The position numbers and the translations under genes were made by a program. Of a stretch of 64,000 nucleotides of DNA, positions 8,951 to 17,574 are shown in pieces. Origin of the DNA: Dawidia soli (GTDB taxonomy: Bacteria > Bacteroidota > Bacteroidia > Cytophagales > Cyclobacteriaceae). Location: NCBI RefSeq assembly GCF_018598185.1, contig NZ_JAHESC010000008.1:111634-175633 (forward strand). Reading direction: 5' to 3'. The notes under the pieces are model-generated. The model was not told where the DNA came from, did not search any database, and saw nothing but the letters and a program-made list of their open reading frames with translations. Numbering within the stretch: the first letter of the stretch is position 1; each line of letters opens with the position of its first letter.

Positions 8951-8958
8951 TATTTTTG
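8951..8958 (+). promoter_or_regulatory. Probable -7 box of the Septu-like operon
   Basis: TATTTTTG matches TAnnTTTG 82 bp before the ATPase start, within an AT-rich stretch. No clear TTG -33 element is present. No retron-like inverted repeats or reverse transcriptase are seen between 8885 and 9039. Confidence 0.45.
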
Positions 8959-9039
8959 TTATTCTAAAAAGAGCATCTTCCATACATTGCACACTGAGCA
9001 TAACATAGTCAACTTAAGAAGCCAAACCGATTCGAGGTC

Positions 9040-10323
9040 ATGTATATAAAAGAAGTTGAGATTAAAAATATACGTTCCATTAAAGACTTCAAGATGGAGT
9101 TTCCACAATATGCAGGCTGGCATGTTTTGATTGGAGACAACGGCGCCGGAAAATCAAGCATCATAAGATCAATTGCATTAGCGCTGGTCGGTCCGGAGGA
9201 AGCTCTTGGACTACGAGCTGATTGGCGCGACTGGCTTAATCATCAGGAAGCTGAGGGACGAATATCGCTTTCGTTAGCGAACGGAGAAGAAGATAAGCAG
9301 AGTGGTAGGAGCGCGCAATTAAGGAATTTTTATATACCGAACGAAATATCTTTTCACCGAATCAACGATCAGGTTACGTTTTCAAGTAATAAAGGTAAGG
9401 GAAGCCCGAATCCAATGCGGTATAATTGGGGATACGGAGCTGGATGGTTTTCCGTCGCATACGGCCCCTATCGTCGTTTTGCCGGGGGAAATCCGGAATG
9501 GACAAAAGTATTTTATTCGCAGCCGAAGTTGGGCGCTCATTTATCCGCGTTTGGAGAAGATATCGCCTTGACCGAAGCCACCGAATGGCTGGTAAAACTC
9601 AACTACCAAATCCTGGAAGGAAAGGAACCCAGTGATTTACTGGACAATATTAAACGACTCATTAACTCGGTTGATTTTCTTCCCCATAAGGCTGAGATAG
9701 AAAGCATCAGCTCAGATGGTGTTACTTTTAAAGACGGTAACGGCTCGCTTATCAATGTCAATCAGTTAAGCGACGGATATCGTTCCGTCTTAAGCTTAAC
9801 CTTTGAACTTATCAGGCAACTTGTCAGGGTATACGGATCCGATGCTGTTTTTAAAGATATTAAAGACGGAGACTTACAAGACATGAGAATAAACCTTCCC
9901 GGTGTTGTGCTCATCGATGAGGTTGATGCCCACCTGCACCCTACCTGGCAGACAAGAATCGGGCAATGGTTCACTAAATATTTTCCCAACATCCAGTTCA
10001 TCGTTACAACGCATAGCCCGCTAATTTGTCGCGCCAGTGATAAGGGTACGATCTGGCGACTTGCCGCACCTGGAAACGAAGAGGCCCCAAAAGAAGTCAC
10101 CGGCGACGACCGGAATCGGCTGATTTACGGCAACGTGCTGGACGCATATGGGACTGAAATTTTTGGCTCGGATGTAAGCATCAGCTTGGAAGCCGTGGAA
10201 AAAAAAGAAGAACTCGTCACATTGAGTAAAAAGAAAACGGCAGGCGTCATTACATCCGATGAAGAAGGTAAATTAAACGAACTTCGAAAAACGTTTTCTA
10301 CAGATGATCCAGTTGACCTCTAA
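9040..10323 (+). CDS. ptuA: AAA-type ATPase, PtuA-like (Septu anti-phage system)
   Basis: 427-residue SMC/OLD-like ATPase. Walker A GDNGAGKSS (residues 32-40), signature-like LSDGYRS (243-249), Walker B LIDEVDAHLHP (291-301) and the switch His in TTHSPL (about 323-328) are all present, so it should be catalytically competent. The next gene encodes an HNH nuclease and overlaps it by 20 bp. This ATPase plus HNH pairing defines Septu (PtuA/PtuB), in which the ATPase scaffolds and controls the nuclease; the same two proteins are effectors of Ec78-type retrons, but no reverse transcriptase is nearby. Base composition is clearly AT-richer than the flanks, pointing to transfer. Confidence 0.82.
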   Translation: MYIKEVEIKNIRSIKDFKMEFPQYAGWHVLIGDNGAGKSSIIRSIALALVGPEEALGLRADWRDWLNHQEAEGRISLSLANGEEDKQSGRSAQLRNFYIPNEISFHRINDQVTFSSNKGKGSPNPMRYNWGYGAGWFSVAYGPYRRFAGGNPEWTKVFYSQPKLGAHLSAFGEDIALTEATEWLVKLNYQILEGKEPSDLLDNIKRLINSVDFLPHKAEIESISSDGVTFKDGNGSLINVNQLSDGYRSVLSLTFELIRQLVRVYGSDAVFKDIKDGDLQDMRINLPGVVLIDEVDAHLHPTWQTRIGQWFTKYFPNIQFIVTTHSPLICRASDKGTIWRLAAPGNEEAPKEVTGDDRNRLIYGNVLDAYGTEIFGSDVSISLEAVEKKEELVTLSKKKTAGVITSDEEGKLNELRKTFSTDDPVDL

Positions 10324-11194
10324 AAACATCTCCCTCTCGTCTCTTGCGCATTTGTCTGCCGTTACCCAAACAATTATGCAGGGCGCATCTTTTGAAGACC
10401 AAGTCCAAAAAGCAAAATCCAAATGGAACAACAAAGGATCAGGCCTCGGACAAGGCGCATTTGCGGACATAAAAAAGACACTCCTTGAAATGTGCGTGGG
10501 CGTTGAAATCTGCGCCTACTGTGAGCAAAATGAAGCTACCGATATCGAACATATTTTCCCCAAAAGGCTTTATCCTGAAAAAGCCTTCTCCTGGGAGAAT
10601 TATATTTTCGCCTGTAGTAAATGTAATACGCACCACAAATCCGACAAATTCAAGATCTTTGATCCCAAAAACTCAGTTATCGAAACAGATATAACACCTA
10701 AAAGAGGAACATTTACAAAACCCCCGACAGAAGACTCACTATTCATTAATCAGCGTATAGAAGATCCAATGGACTTCTTCGAACTCGATCTGGTCAATCA
10801 GCAGTTCATCTTCACAGAAAAACACCCTCCAGGAACAAGAAACTATCTTAAAGCCAAGTTCACGAAAGAAGTACTGGGCCTAAACACAAGGGCTACGCTT
10901 ATTGAGAGCAGAAAAAAAGCTGTAATGTTTTACATCTCTCGTCTGGAGAAATTTGTGAAGGCCAGCGCAACGACAACGCACGAAGAACTAAGTAATTCAA
11001 TTAACGACGATTGGAAAAGTGTCGACCATGCAAAGGACTTTGTTCAGGAAAAGACCAGAATATTGTCATCCATTAAGAAAGACATTCTTGAGTATTCCCA
11101 TCCCACCGTCTGGAAAGAACTAATTAGGCAAAGAGCTAATCTACCAAAAACGAACAATCTCTTACTTCAAGCCCCCGAGGCGTTGACCTGGTAG
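10304..11194 (+). CDS. ptuB: HNH endonuclease, PtuB-like (Septu anti-phage system)
   Basis: 296 residues. The HNH/zinc core is C70-x2-C73, DIEH (80-83) with the catalytic-type His, N99 in SWENYIF and C104-x2-C107, followed by the KSDKF motif usual in the PtuB-type (TIGR02646-like) nucleases. A helical C-terminal half of about 150 residues probably contacts the ATPase. The start overlaps ptuA by 20 bp in another frame, which implies coupled translation. Predicted role: nucleic-acid cleavage on phage infection, blocking phage growth or killing the cell. The first Met fits the overlap; a later start is possible. Confidence 0.82.
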   Translation: MIQLTSKNISLSSLAHLSAVTQTIMQGASFEDQVQKAKSKWNNKGSGLGQGAFADIKKTLLEMCVGVEICAYCEQNEATDIEHIFPKRLYPEKAFSWENYIFACSKCNTHHKSDKFKIFDPKNSVIETDITPKRGTFTKPPTEDSLFINQRIEDPMDFFELDLVNQQFIFTEKHPPGTRNYLKAKFTKEVLGLNTRATLIESRKKAVMFYISRLEKFVKASATTTHEELSNSINDDWKSVDHAKDFVQEKTRILSSIKKDILEYSHPTVWKELIRQRANLPKTNNLLLQAPEALTW

Positions 11195-11444
11195 ACTACC
11201 TTCACACCTCACTTTCGAAACTCCTCAAAACGCAAGCAGAACCTTCACGCCACGCGTTGCCGGACAGGCTTTAGGGAGATAAGCAAGACGACTGCGTCGA
11301 GCGCTGCCCGCTTTATGCCCGAATTCACAGCCGGGCCCGTCACCCTCACAATGCCATTACCCACCGGCGACGGCTTCCTGTAAATTCGTGCAGGTTGAGC
11401 TCACATCAAATCAGATCATTACCATTAACTTACGACTGAAGAAT

Positions 11445-12869
11445 ATGTCTCCGTATAACCTGCCTCTCACGTTTCTATTTCTATCGCACGGTATCGTTGG
11501 CTGGGCGCAACAGCGCAACCACCCGGCCCCGAGTGTCGTTGCTATCTCCGACAACGGGCGCCTCACAGGCAAAGCCGCCACCGAAGAATGGAATAATCAT
11601 TCTGTATATCAGACAGTCGCTGGATTCGTGACAATACTCCCGGGCTAGCGGGGCGTCAACGCTTGATTATTACGGCTATCATATACCCGACTCTCTGAAA
11701 TCGCCGGAAAAGCATTTTCTGGAGCGGGGCGTCGCCCGGCAGGTTTACCTGAAAGTCGGCCAGGAGTTTTGTGTGGAAACCAAAAATGCGGGTGGCAAAG
11801 CAGAGCGGGTGCTGAGTGCCAGAAGGGTCCGGCGTGTGCCAAACATTTTGGTCGGATATCGCCCGAACGGAGCTTCCAGCAAACTGGTATTTGCCAACAA
11901 CGCCGACACTACCCAAAGGCTGCAACTGCGGCCCGACGACATCGTGTTCGTAGAAGCCAAAGCAACAAGCGACTTTCGTGAATCCGATATTGAATTTTCG
12001 CTCATAAATTTAGAGACGAAGCAAATCGAACATCATAGCGAAAACTTCGATACGGCCGATCTCGCGCTGAAAGCCGGGACCGAATATCAGCTTCGTTTCA
12101 GCTATCTCCTTCAGCCTGAAAGTGTGGCGGTTTACTACATCCGGGTGAACCCCAGATGGTATAGCAGACCGATCACGTATGTGGTTCTTGGGATAATCCT
12201 GGTCGGCGCCGCGTTCTGGTTCGTGACGGGTGGACTGAAACAAAAAATCAGGTCCTTTCAGAAAAAACATCAAAAGCTGGAAGATGCCGCTATCCGGCTA
12301 CAGGCTATGCTCAATCCGCACTTCACCTTCAACGCGCTAAGCTCTATTCAGGGACTGATGAATACCGGTCGCGTGGAAGAAGCGAACCACTACCTCCAGG
12401 AGTTCAGCGGGCTGTTACGAAAGACGCTAACCACCAACCAACGCGTCTTCAATACGCTGGACCGGGAGCTTGACATGATGGGCATGTATCTGCGATTGGA
12501 GGCCCTGCGATTCAACTTCTCGTGGCATCTGCACGTTGCCGAGGGGCTCGACACCGCTACGATCGAAATCCCCACCCTTATCCTGCAACCCCTTATCGAA
12601 AATTCGATCAAGCACGGCATTTCCCGTCTCGCCGATAAGGGCGAATTGTACATCTTGTGCAAACCCGGCGCCGAAACGAATAGCCTCGTCATTACAATCA
12701 AAGACAACGGCACCTGCAGCACAACGAATCGGGATATGGATTATCTTTAACGGAAGAACGGCTGCGTGCAATCAACAAACTGAAAAAAGAGCAACGCATC
12801 GAGCTCACATTCAGCAAACACGAGGGTACCGAAGCAATCTTAACGTTTCACCACTGGCTTAATACATAA
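11445..12869 (+). pseudogene. LytS-type sensor histidine kinase with two frameshifts
   Basis: Three open segments together spell one sensor kinase. 11445-11648 gives a signal peptide and N-terminus in frame 3. 11632-12750 in frame 1 gives a sensory region, one membrane span (PITYVVLGIILVGAAFWF) and the His_kinase block with NPHFTFNALSSIQGLM, the phospho-acceptor His motif. Frame 3 from about 12729 restores the end GYGLSLTEERL...HHWLNT with stop at 12867. Frame changes are needed near 11630-11648 and near 12727-12745. Either the gene is decaying or the assembly has errors. The partner regulator starts one base after its stop and is also frameshifted. Intact relatives sense envelope or cell-wall signals. 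Confidence 0.75.
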
Positions 12870-13623
12870 ATGATACGCGCGATATTGGTAGACGACGAAC
12901 CGATCAACATCCGGAACCTGGAAGCTTTTACTCGCACAATACTGCTCGGCAATAGAGCTTGCAGGCACCGCAGTGACCGCCGATGAGGCCCGGGAAAAGA
13001 TCATCCGTTTGAATCCGGATGTCGTTTTCCTGGATATCCCGATGCCTGGCAAAAACGGGTTCGATCCGCTGAAGTCACTGCACGAACCGAGCTTTGAAGT
13101 TGTCTTTGTAACGGCGTACGACGCGTATGGCGTCATGGCGGTAAAATTCTCAGCCCTCGATTATCTTCTCAAGCCGATCGACATCAACGAATTAAAAGCC
13201 ACCGTCGTGAAGCTGGAGCGATCCCTGGCAATGAAAAAACAAAATATCCGGCTTGCTAATCTGCTCCATACGCTCGAAAGCCGTCATGCCGGCGGCAACA
13301 CCAAAATAGCGCTGCCCACCCAAAAAGAAACATACTTAGTACCGGTAAAGGACATCGTGCGATGTGAGTCTTCGAATAACTACACCACATTCTTTCTCAC
13401 CGATGGCAGTGATCGCTTAATTTCCCGCCCCTTGTACGAGTACGAAGAGCTCCTGACGCCATACGATTTTATTCGCTGCCATCAGTCGCACCTGGTCAAT
13501 ACGCTGCATGTAACCAGCATCTTAAATGAAGACTCCGGATACCTTATCATGAACCATGGCGCGCAGCGCGTGCCGATATCGAAACAAAAAAAAAGCTATG
13601 TTAAATCCCGTCTGACATTATAA
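12870..13623 (+). pseudogene. LytTR-family response regulator with one frameshift
   Basis: The ATG at 12870 opens MIRAILVDDEPINIRNLEA in frame 3, the usual receiver N-terminus. The rest (LLLAQYCSAIELAGTAVTA onward, to the stop at 13623) is in frame 1, so one base change is needed near 12925-12935, close to a TTTT run. The receiver keeps its Asp in VVFLDIPMPGKNG and the Lys in YLLKPI. The LytTR DNA-binding domain has FIRCHQSHLVN and the C-terminal VPISKQKKSYV. It would form a pair with the broken kinase upstream. Confidence 0.78.
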
Positions 13624-13729
13624 CTGCATCTGCAATGACCGTTCGCATTTGATTTAGCCGAGACTATTAAATTGGGGAGAAATGACGCTTTAACCGAACT
13701 ACACCGTCAGCGCGCCCGCGTTATCGATA

Positions 13730-15088
13730 TTACATGTCCGGAAACTTAACAACAAAAGTCGTCATAGCGCCGACCGAATGAACCGACAAGGCACCGCCGT
13801 GTAATTTTATAATCTCGTTTGCCAACGACAAACCAATGCCGTTCCCACGGATCGCTTTACTATTGGACCCGCGAAAAAACGGTGCCAATATCCTGTCAAG
13901 ATCTTCAGGAGAAATGACACCTTTATTTTCAAACGCTATACTCAGGCTTTCCGTTGATCGCCCCAGCCGTACAGCAACCCGACGGTCGGGCGAATACTTG
14001 CAGGCATTGTCCATGAGGTTCAGAAATACCACTTTTAACAACGCCCCATCGCCGTTTACCGATAACTCTTCCTCCTGCAGATTGATATCGAAGTCGATGA
14101 CAATGTCATAACCTGTATTGGCCTTGTCCAGATCCATTTTCGCGTCCCACAAAGCCTGATCTACACGCGTCGCGGTGAAGCCGCGGTTCGACTGCCGCGC
14201 CGTGGCCTGTGCCAGTAATAGCAACTGGCTGGACAAAGCGCTGAGACGCTTCGAGCTCGCCAGCACGGATGTCAGTATCTCGTAATTCTTGTCGTCTTCA
14301 CCGGTTTGCATCAGCGCCGTCTCTATCTCTGCTGAGATGACCGCGATCGGCGTTCGCAGCTCGTGCGAGGCGTTGGAGATAAAGGTCCGCTGCGATATAA
14401 ACGAATCGCGCAGACGGTCGAGCATGCGGTTAAACGTCTGCGATAGCTTATCGATCTCATCTTGCTGCTTGCCTTCGTTTAAGCGATAGGAAAGATCCGC
14501 ACCTGACATATTCTCTACGTCATGGATAACACGGGTAATCGGTCTCAACACCTTTCCCGCATAGATCCATCCCAGTAAAAGCACAAAGCCGATGCTGACG
14601 AGAAATACAAATACCAGGATATCAAACAGCGAGATCAGCGCTTCACGGCCAAATACATCACGTGCCGCTGCGAGCACATAGAATTTCCCGGAGGCAGATG
14701 CAGACAATATCCCGATTACATCCTGTTCGCCGGAGCTGTAGCGAAGATCGCTGTCCGCAGTAATTTTCCGGAGAAGACTGCTATCCAGGTCAAACGTTGC
14801 CTTTGGCCGGCTGTTGTAAACAAGTTCATACCGATCGTTAAATACCAGTATGTGCTGCCCGGGCAAGTCCGCCGGATTGCCGTCCTCCATGAGCCTGAGT
14901 AGCTTGACCCCCTCCTCTCCCCTGTGCATAAGCAACCCGGCCGTGCTCAACGCGCGACGCCTCAGGCGGCGATGAAAGTCTTCATGACGAAAATTGTCGA
15001 AAAAGAAATAGATCGACACCGTCACTACCAGCAAGATGACGGTCACAATCAGAAGAAACGTAAGGGTAAGCCGCGACCGGATCTTCAT
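13730..15088 (-). CDS. Sensor histidine kinase (OmpR-type system, likely controls the efflux operon)
   Basis: 452 residues: membrane span about 8-30, periplasmic sensor to about 155, second span about 156-178, HAMP about 180-232, HisKA with the phospho-acceptor His242 in SNASHELRTP, and HATPase_c with N (LMDNACKYS) and G (GNGIGLSLA) boxes. This is the CusS/ArlS-like layout. Its ATG overlaps the regulator stop by 4 bp. Placement directly opposite a TolC-RND-adaptor operon suggests it controls that pump; the inducer, a metal or toxic compound, is unknown. Confidence 0.93.
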   Translation of the reverse strand: MKIRSRLTLTFLLIVTVILLVVTVSIYFFFDNFRHEDFHRRLRRRALSTAGLLMHRGEEGVKLLRLMEDGNPADLPGQHILVFNDRYELVYNSRPKATFDLDSSLLRKITADSDLRYSSGEQDVIGILSASASGKFYVLAAARDVFGREALISLFDILVFVFLVSIGFVLLLGWIYAGKVLRPITRVIHDVENMSGADLSYRLNEGKQQDEIDKLSQTFNRMLDRLRDSFISQRTFISNASHELRTPIAVISAEIETALMQTGEDDKNYEILTSVLASSKRLSALSSQLLLLAQATARQSNRGFTATRVDQALWDAKMDLDKANTGYDIVIDFDINLQEEELSVNGDGALLKVVFLNLMDNACKYSPDRRVAVRLGRSTESLSIAFENKGVISPEDLDRILAPFFRGSNSKAIRGNGIGLSLANEIIKLHGGALSVHSVGAMTTFVVKFPDM

Positions 15089-15768
15089 TGGTCTCTCTGC
15101 AGGATGTAACCCAGGCCCTTGCGGGTGTGAATGAGCTTCGAGTCGAAATCCCGATCTACTTTCTTGCGCAGAATATTCAGATATACTTCTACGACATTGG
15201 TCGAGCTATCCGACTGCAGACCCCACACTTTGGCAGCCAGTTCCGAACGCGTTATAATTCGTCCTTTGTTCAACATGAAGTACTCGAGCAGCTGAAATTC
15301 CTTAGCGGTCAGGGCGATGTCACGGCCATCCCGCACCGCCACCTTTCTGCTCGTATCGAGCTTCAGATCCTCGTACTGCATAAGCACGCTGTCGGGTGCC
15401 TGATACGCTTTGGCGCGGCGTATCAGCGCACGGATCCGCGCAATAAGCTCGGCAAACTCGAACGGCTTCAACAAGTAATCGTCCGCACCCGATTCGAGGC
15501 CGATCACTTTATCTTCCGTCGTGCCCAGAGCGGTCAACATGAGGATAGGCGTCAGCGGCTTGGCACCTTTGATGGCACGGCACAGGGCAAGGCCGCTCAT
15601 GCCGGGTAACACTACGTCCAGCACAACAGAATCGTAGTCGTATTGAAAGGCAAACTTCAAGCCCATCTCGCCGTCGTAGGCGACATCCACCATATAGTGG
15701 TTCTCTTCCAGGACCTTTTTAATCGATCTGCAAAGTCTCTCTTCATCCTCAACAACTAATATCCTCAT
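15085..15768 (-). CDS. OmpR-family response regulator
   Basis: 227 residues from the preferred start MRILVVEDEERLC at 15768; an in-frame start at 15798 would add ten atypical residues. The receiver has the acidic pocket EDE (7-9), phospho-acceptor Asp51 in VVLDVVLPG and Lys in YLLKPFEF. The winged-helix DNA-binding domain follows (about 130-227) with LTAKEFQLLEYFMLN. Co-translated with the kinase. A direct repeat of TTAAT lies 35 bp upstream and could be its autoregulatory site. Confidence 0.95.
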   Translation of the reverse strand: MRILVVEDEERLCRSIKKVLEENHYMVDVAYDGEMGLKFAFQYDYDSVVLDVVLPGMSGLALCRAIKGAKPLTPILMLTALGTTEDKVIGLESGADDYLLKPFEFAELIARIRALIRRAKAYQAPDSVLMQYEDLKLDTSRKVAVRDGRDIALTAKEFQLLEYFMLNKGRIITRSELAAKVWGLQSDSSTNVVEVYLNILRKKVDRDFDSKLIHTRKGLGYILQRDQ

Positions 15769-15802
15769 ATGATCGGTGCGGCACCCCAATCTGGGCATCG
15801 TC

Positions 15803-15818
15803 TTAATGATTTTTTAAT
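15803..15818. promoter_or_regulatory. TTAAT direct repeat, possible regulator binding site
   Basis: TTAAT at 15803-15807 and again at 15814-15818: 11-bp periodicity, as in binding sites of OmpR/CusR-type regulators. It sits between the divergently transcribed regulator and the efflux operon. Assignment is by pattern and position only. Confidence 0.35.
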
Positions 15819-15925
15819 CGTACACTCAGGCAACTTTAATCACTCGATTTAGTACCTGATCACTAACGAAATTGCGAACATTGTAATATCCATACGAAAA
15901 TACAAAATCATCCGAAAGGCGAGCA

Positions 15926-16141
15926 GTGAGCGTTGAAATTATCATCATTCGAAAAAACATTTCTGAACAGAAGTTGCGCTACGCTATAGAATTTCTTTCA
16001 AGCCGCGTAAGCGTTCAGGACGAAAGAATTATGATCACACCCGCCACGGGAAAGATGATCGAATTCCTTCACTTCCTCCGGGACAATAACATTCCCTATG
16101 AAACGTCCACCGCCGGCCAGCCTGGGCGCCCTTCCCGATAG
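15926..16141 (+). CDS. Small hypothetical protein ahead of the efflux operon
   Basis: 71 residues from a GTG start (MSVEIIIIRKNISEQKLRYAIEF by translation), a predicted beta-alpha-beta pattern with no recognised domain. It ends 57 bp before the TolC gene on the same strand and could be the first gene of that operon. It is not a clear shadow of another frame. It could be a small regulator or a non-functional frame. Confidence 0.4.
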   Translation: MSVEIIIIRKNISEQKLRYAIEFLSSRVSVQDERIMITPATGKMIEFLHFLRDNNIPYETSTAGQPGRPSR

Positions 16142-16197
16142 TGTGTATCGCTGCGTGTGAAAGATCTTGTGTGTCGGGTATATATTTAACAACAATC

Positions 16198-17568
16198 ATG
16201 TTACGAAATCTTCTTTCTGTTTTTCTGGTTTTAGTCCTGACAACCGGCGTTTTCGCGCAGGTTGTCCCTTTAAAGACGTTGCTATCCCGCACACTGCGAC
16301 ATGCACCCTCCTTGCACACAGATTCCGCCGCGGTAACAATCGCCAACAGCCGTGAACAGGCATTTTACAATGTCGGACTGCCCAATCTCAGACTCAACTA
16401 CCAGTCCAATCTAGGCACCAACAACAATCTTCCCGGCGGATATTTCTCGTTCGGCATCGTACCCGGCAACTCCCGCGTACGCCAAGCGGAGAACACCTCT
16501 ACCGTGCTGAGTACGCTCGGCATTGTAGCGTTCGATTGGGAACTGTACAACTTCGGCGGTTTCGGTGCTGCAAAGCATGTGGCGCAGGCTGACGTGCAGA
16601 CCGAACAAGCACGGTACGAGCAAAGCAAGTATGAAATACAGGCAAAGGCTATTTACTACTATTTCAATCTCCTGATGCTGCGTGACCTGGAAAAATTCCA
16701 ATGGCGGAATATCAAACGCAATCAGGAGATTTATCGCTCCATACATTCACTCGCCAAAAGCGGTATCATTGCAGGTGTTGATACGAGCACCGCCAAAGCA
16801 GAGCTCTCCCGCGCACGGCAGCGCTACTATGAGCTGGTCGGACAGTATAAAAAAACGCAACTGCACCTGGCAAATATGAGTGGCCTGGAGGCCGATCGCA
16901 TCGAGCCCGACACGACCTATGTCTCGCGCATGCTGGCGATTCCCAAACCGGCAACTGTCCGGCAGGCCGATACGGCTTTGCATCCATTATTGCGGTACTA
17001 CTCCGCGCGATTGCTCGCCAGCAATCTTCAAGAGACATTTATTCGAAAGAGCTATCATCCGAAGCTCTCCCTTCAAGCCGCGCTTTGGGGACGCGGCGCG
17101 AGTGTCGACGCTTCCGACAACTTCAACGCGCTCCATAACGGGTTCGACCTCAGCCGATCGAATTACCTGGTCGGTCTCGGGGTATCGTACAATGTATCCG
17201 ACCTCTGGCGTAAGCATCTCCAGCTCGGCGTTCAACGCGCGGCTTCCCGGCAGGCGCAGGCGCGATTGTCAGAACGACGGTCGATGCTCGACCTCGACTT
17301 GAAACAGTCGGTGCTGGAGCTGGAAGTAGCGCGACAGCGCCTGGAGGAAATTCCTGAACAGCTCGGTGCGGCCCAGGCCGCGTACCGCCAGAAGTTTTCC
17401 TTATATAAGAACGGCCTATCGAATCTCGTGGACCTTAACGCGGCGCTTTTTGCATTGTACCGCGCAGAAACAGACCTGGTTAACGCACGCTATGCTTTCT
17501 GTGAAGCCATTTTCAAACGGGCGGTGATTGAGAATCGTGTAGATGAGATTTTAAACCTGTTAAACTAG
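16198..17568 (+). CDS. TolC-family outer-membrane efflux protein
   Basis: 456 residues from the ATG at 16198, which gives a clean signal peptide (MLRNLLSVFLVLVLTTGVFAQ). An upstream in-frame start at 16141 would put 19 atypical residues in front. The body is the long alternating helix/strand pattern of the outer-membrane efflux family, with two repeats; the helical stretches around residues 120-210 and 330-430 form the periplasmic tunnel. It forms the outer-membrane exit of the RND pump encoded next, 6 bp downstream. Confidence 0.92.
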   Translation: MLRNLLSVFLVLVLTTGVFAQVVPLKTLLSRTLRHAPSLHTDSAAVTIANSREQAFYNVGLPNLRLNYQSNLGTNNNLPGGYFSFGIVPGNSRVRQAENTSTVLSTLGIVAFDWELYNFGGFGAAKHVAQADVQTEQARYEQSKYEIQAKAIYYYFNLLMLRDLEKFQWRNIKRNQEIYRSIHSLAKSGIIAGVDTSTAKAELSRARQRYYELVGQYKKTQLHLANMSGLEADRIEPDTTYVSRMLAIPKPATVRQADTALHPLLRYYSARLLASNLQETFIRKSYHPKLSLQAALWGRGASVDASDNFNALHNGFDLSRSNYLVGLGVSYNVSDLWRKHLQLGVQRAASRQAQARLSERRSMLDLDLKQSVLELEVARQRLEEIPEQLGAAQAAYRQKFSLYKNGLSNLVDLNAALFALYRAETDLVNARYAFCEAIFKRAVIENRVDEILNLLN

Positions 17569-17574
17569 CATAGT

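Noticed and set aside
8885..9039. Retron non-coding RNA in front of the ATPase/HNH pair
   Set aside because: No long inverted repeats and no reverse transcriptase gene nearby, so the pair is treated as stand-alone Septu.
8847..11444. Attachment-site duplication of the tRNA-Arg 3' end flanking the defence pair
   Set aside because: No repeat of the tRNA tail was found after the nuclease gene between 11195 and 11444, and there is no integrase.
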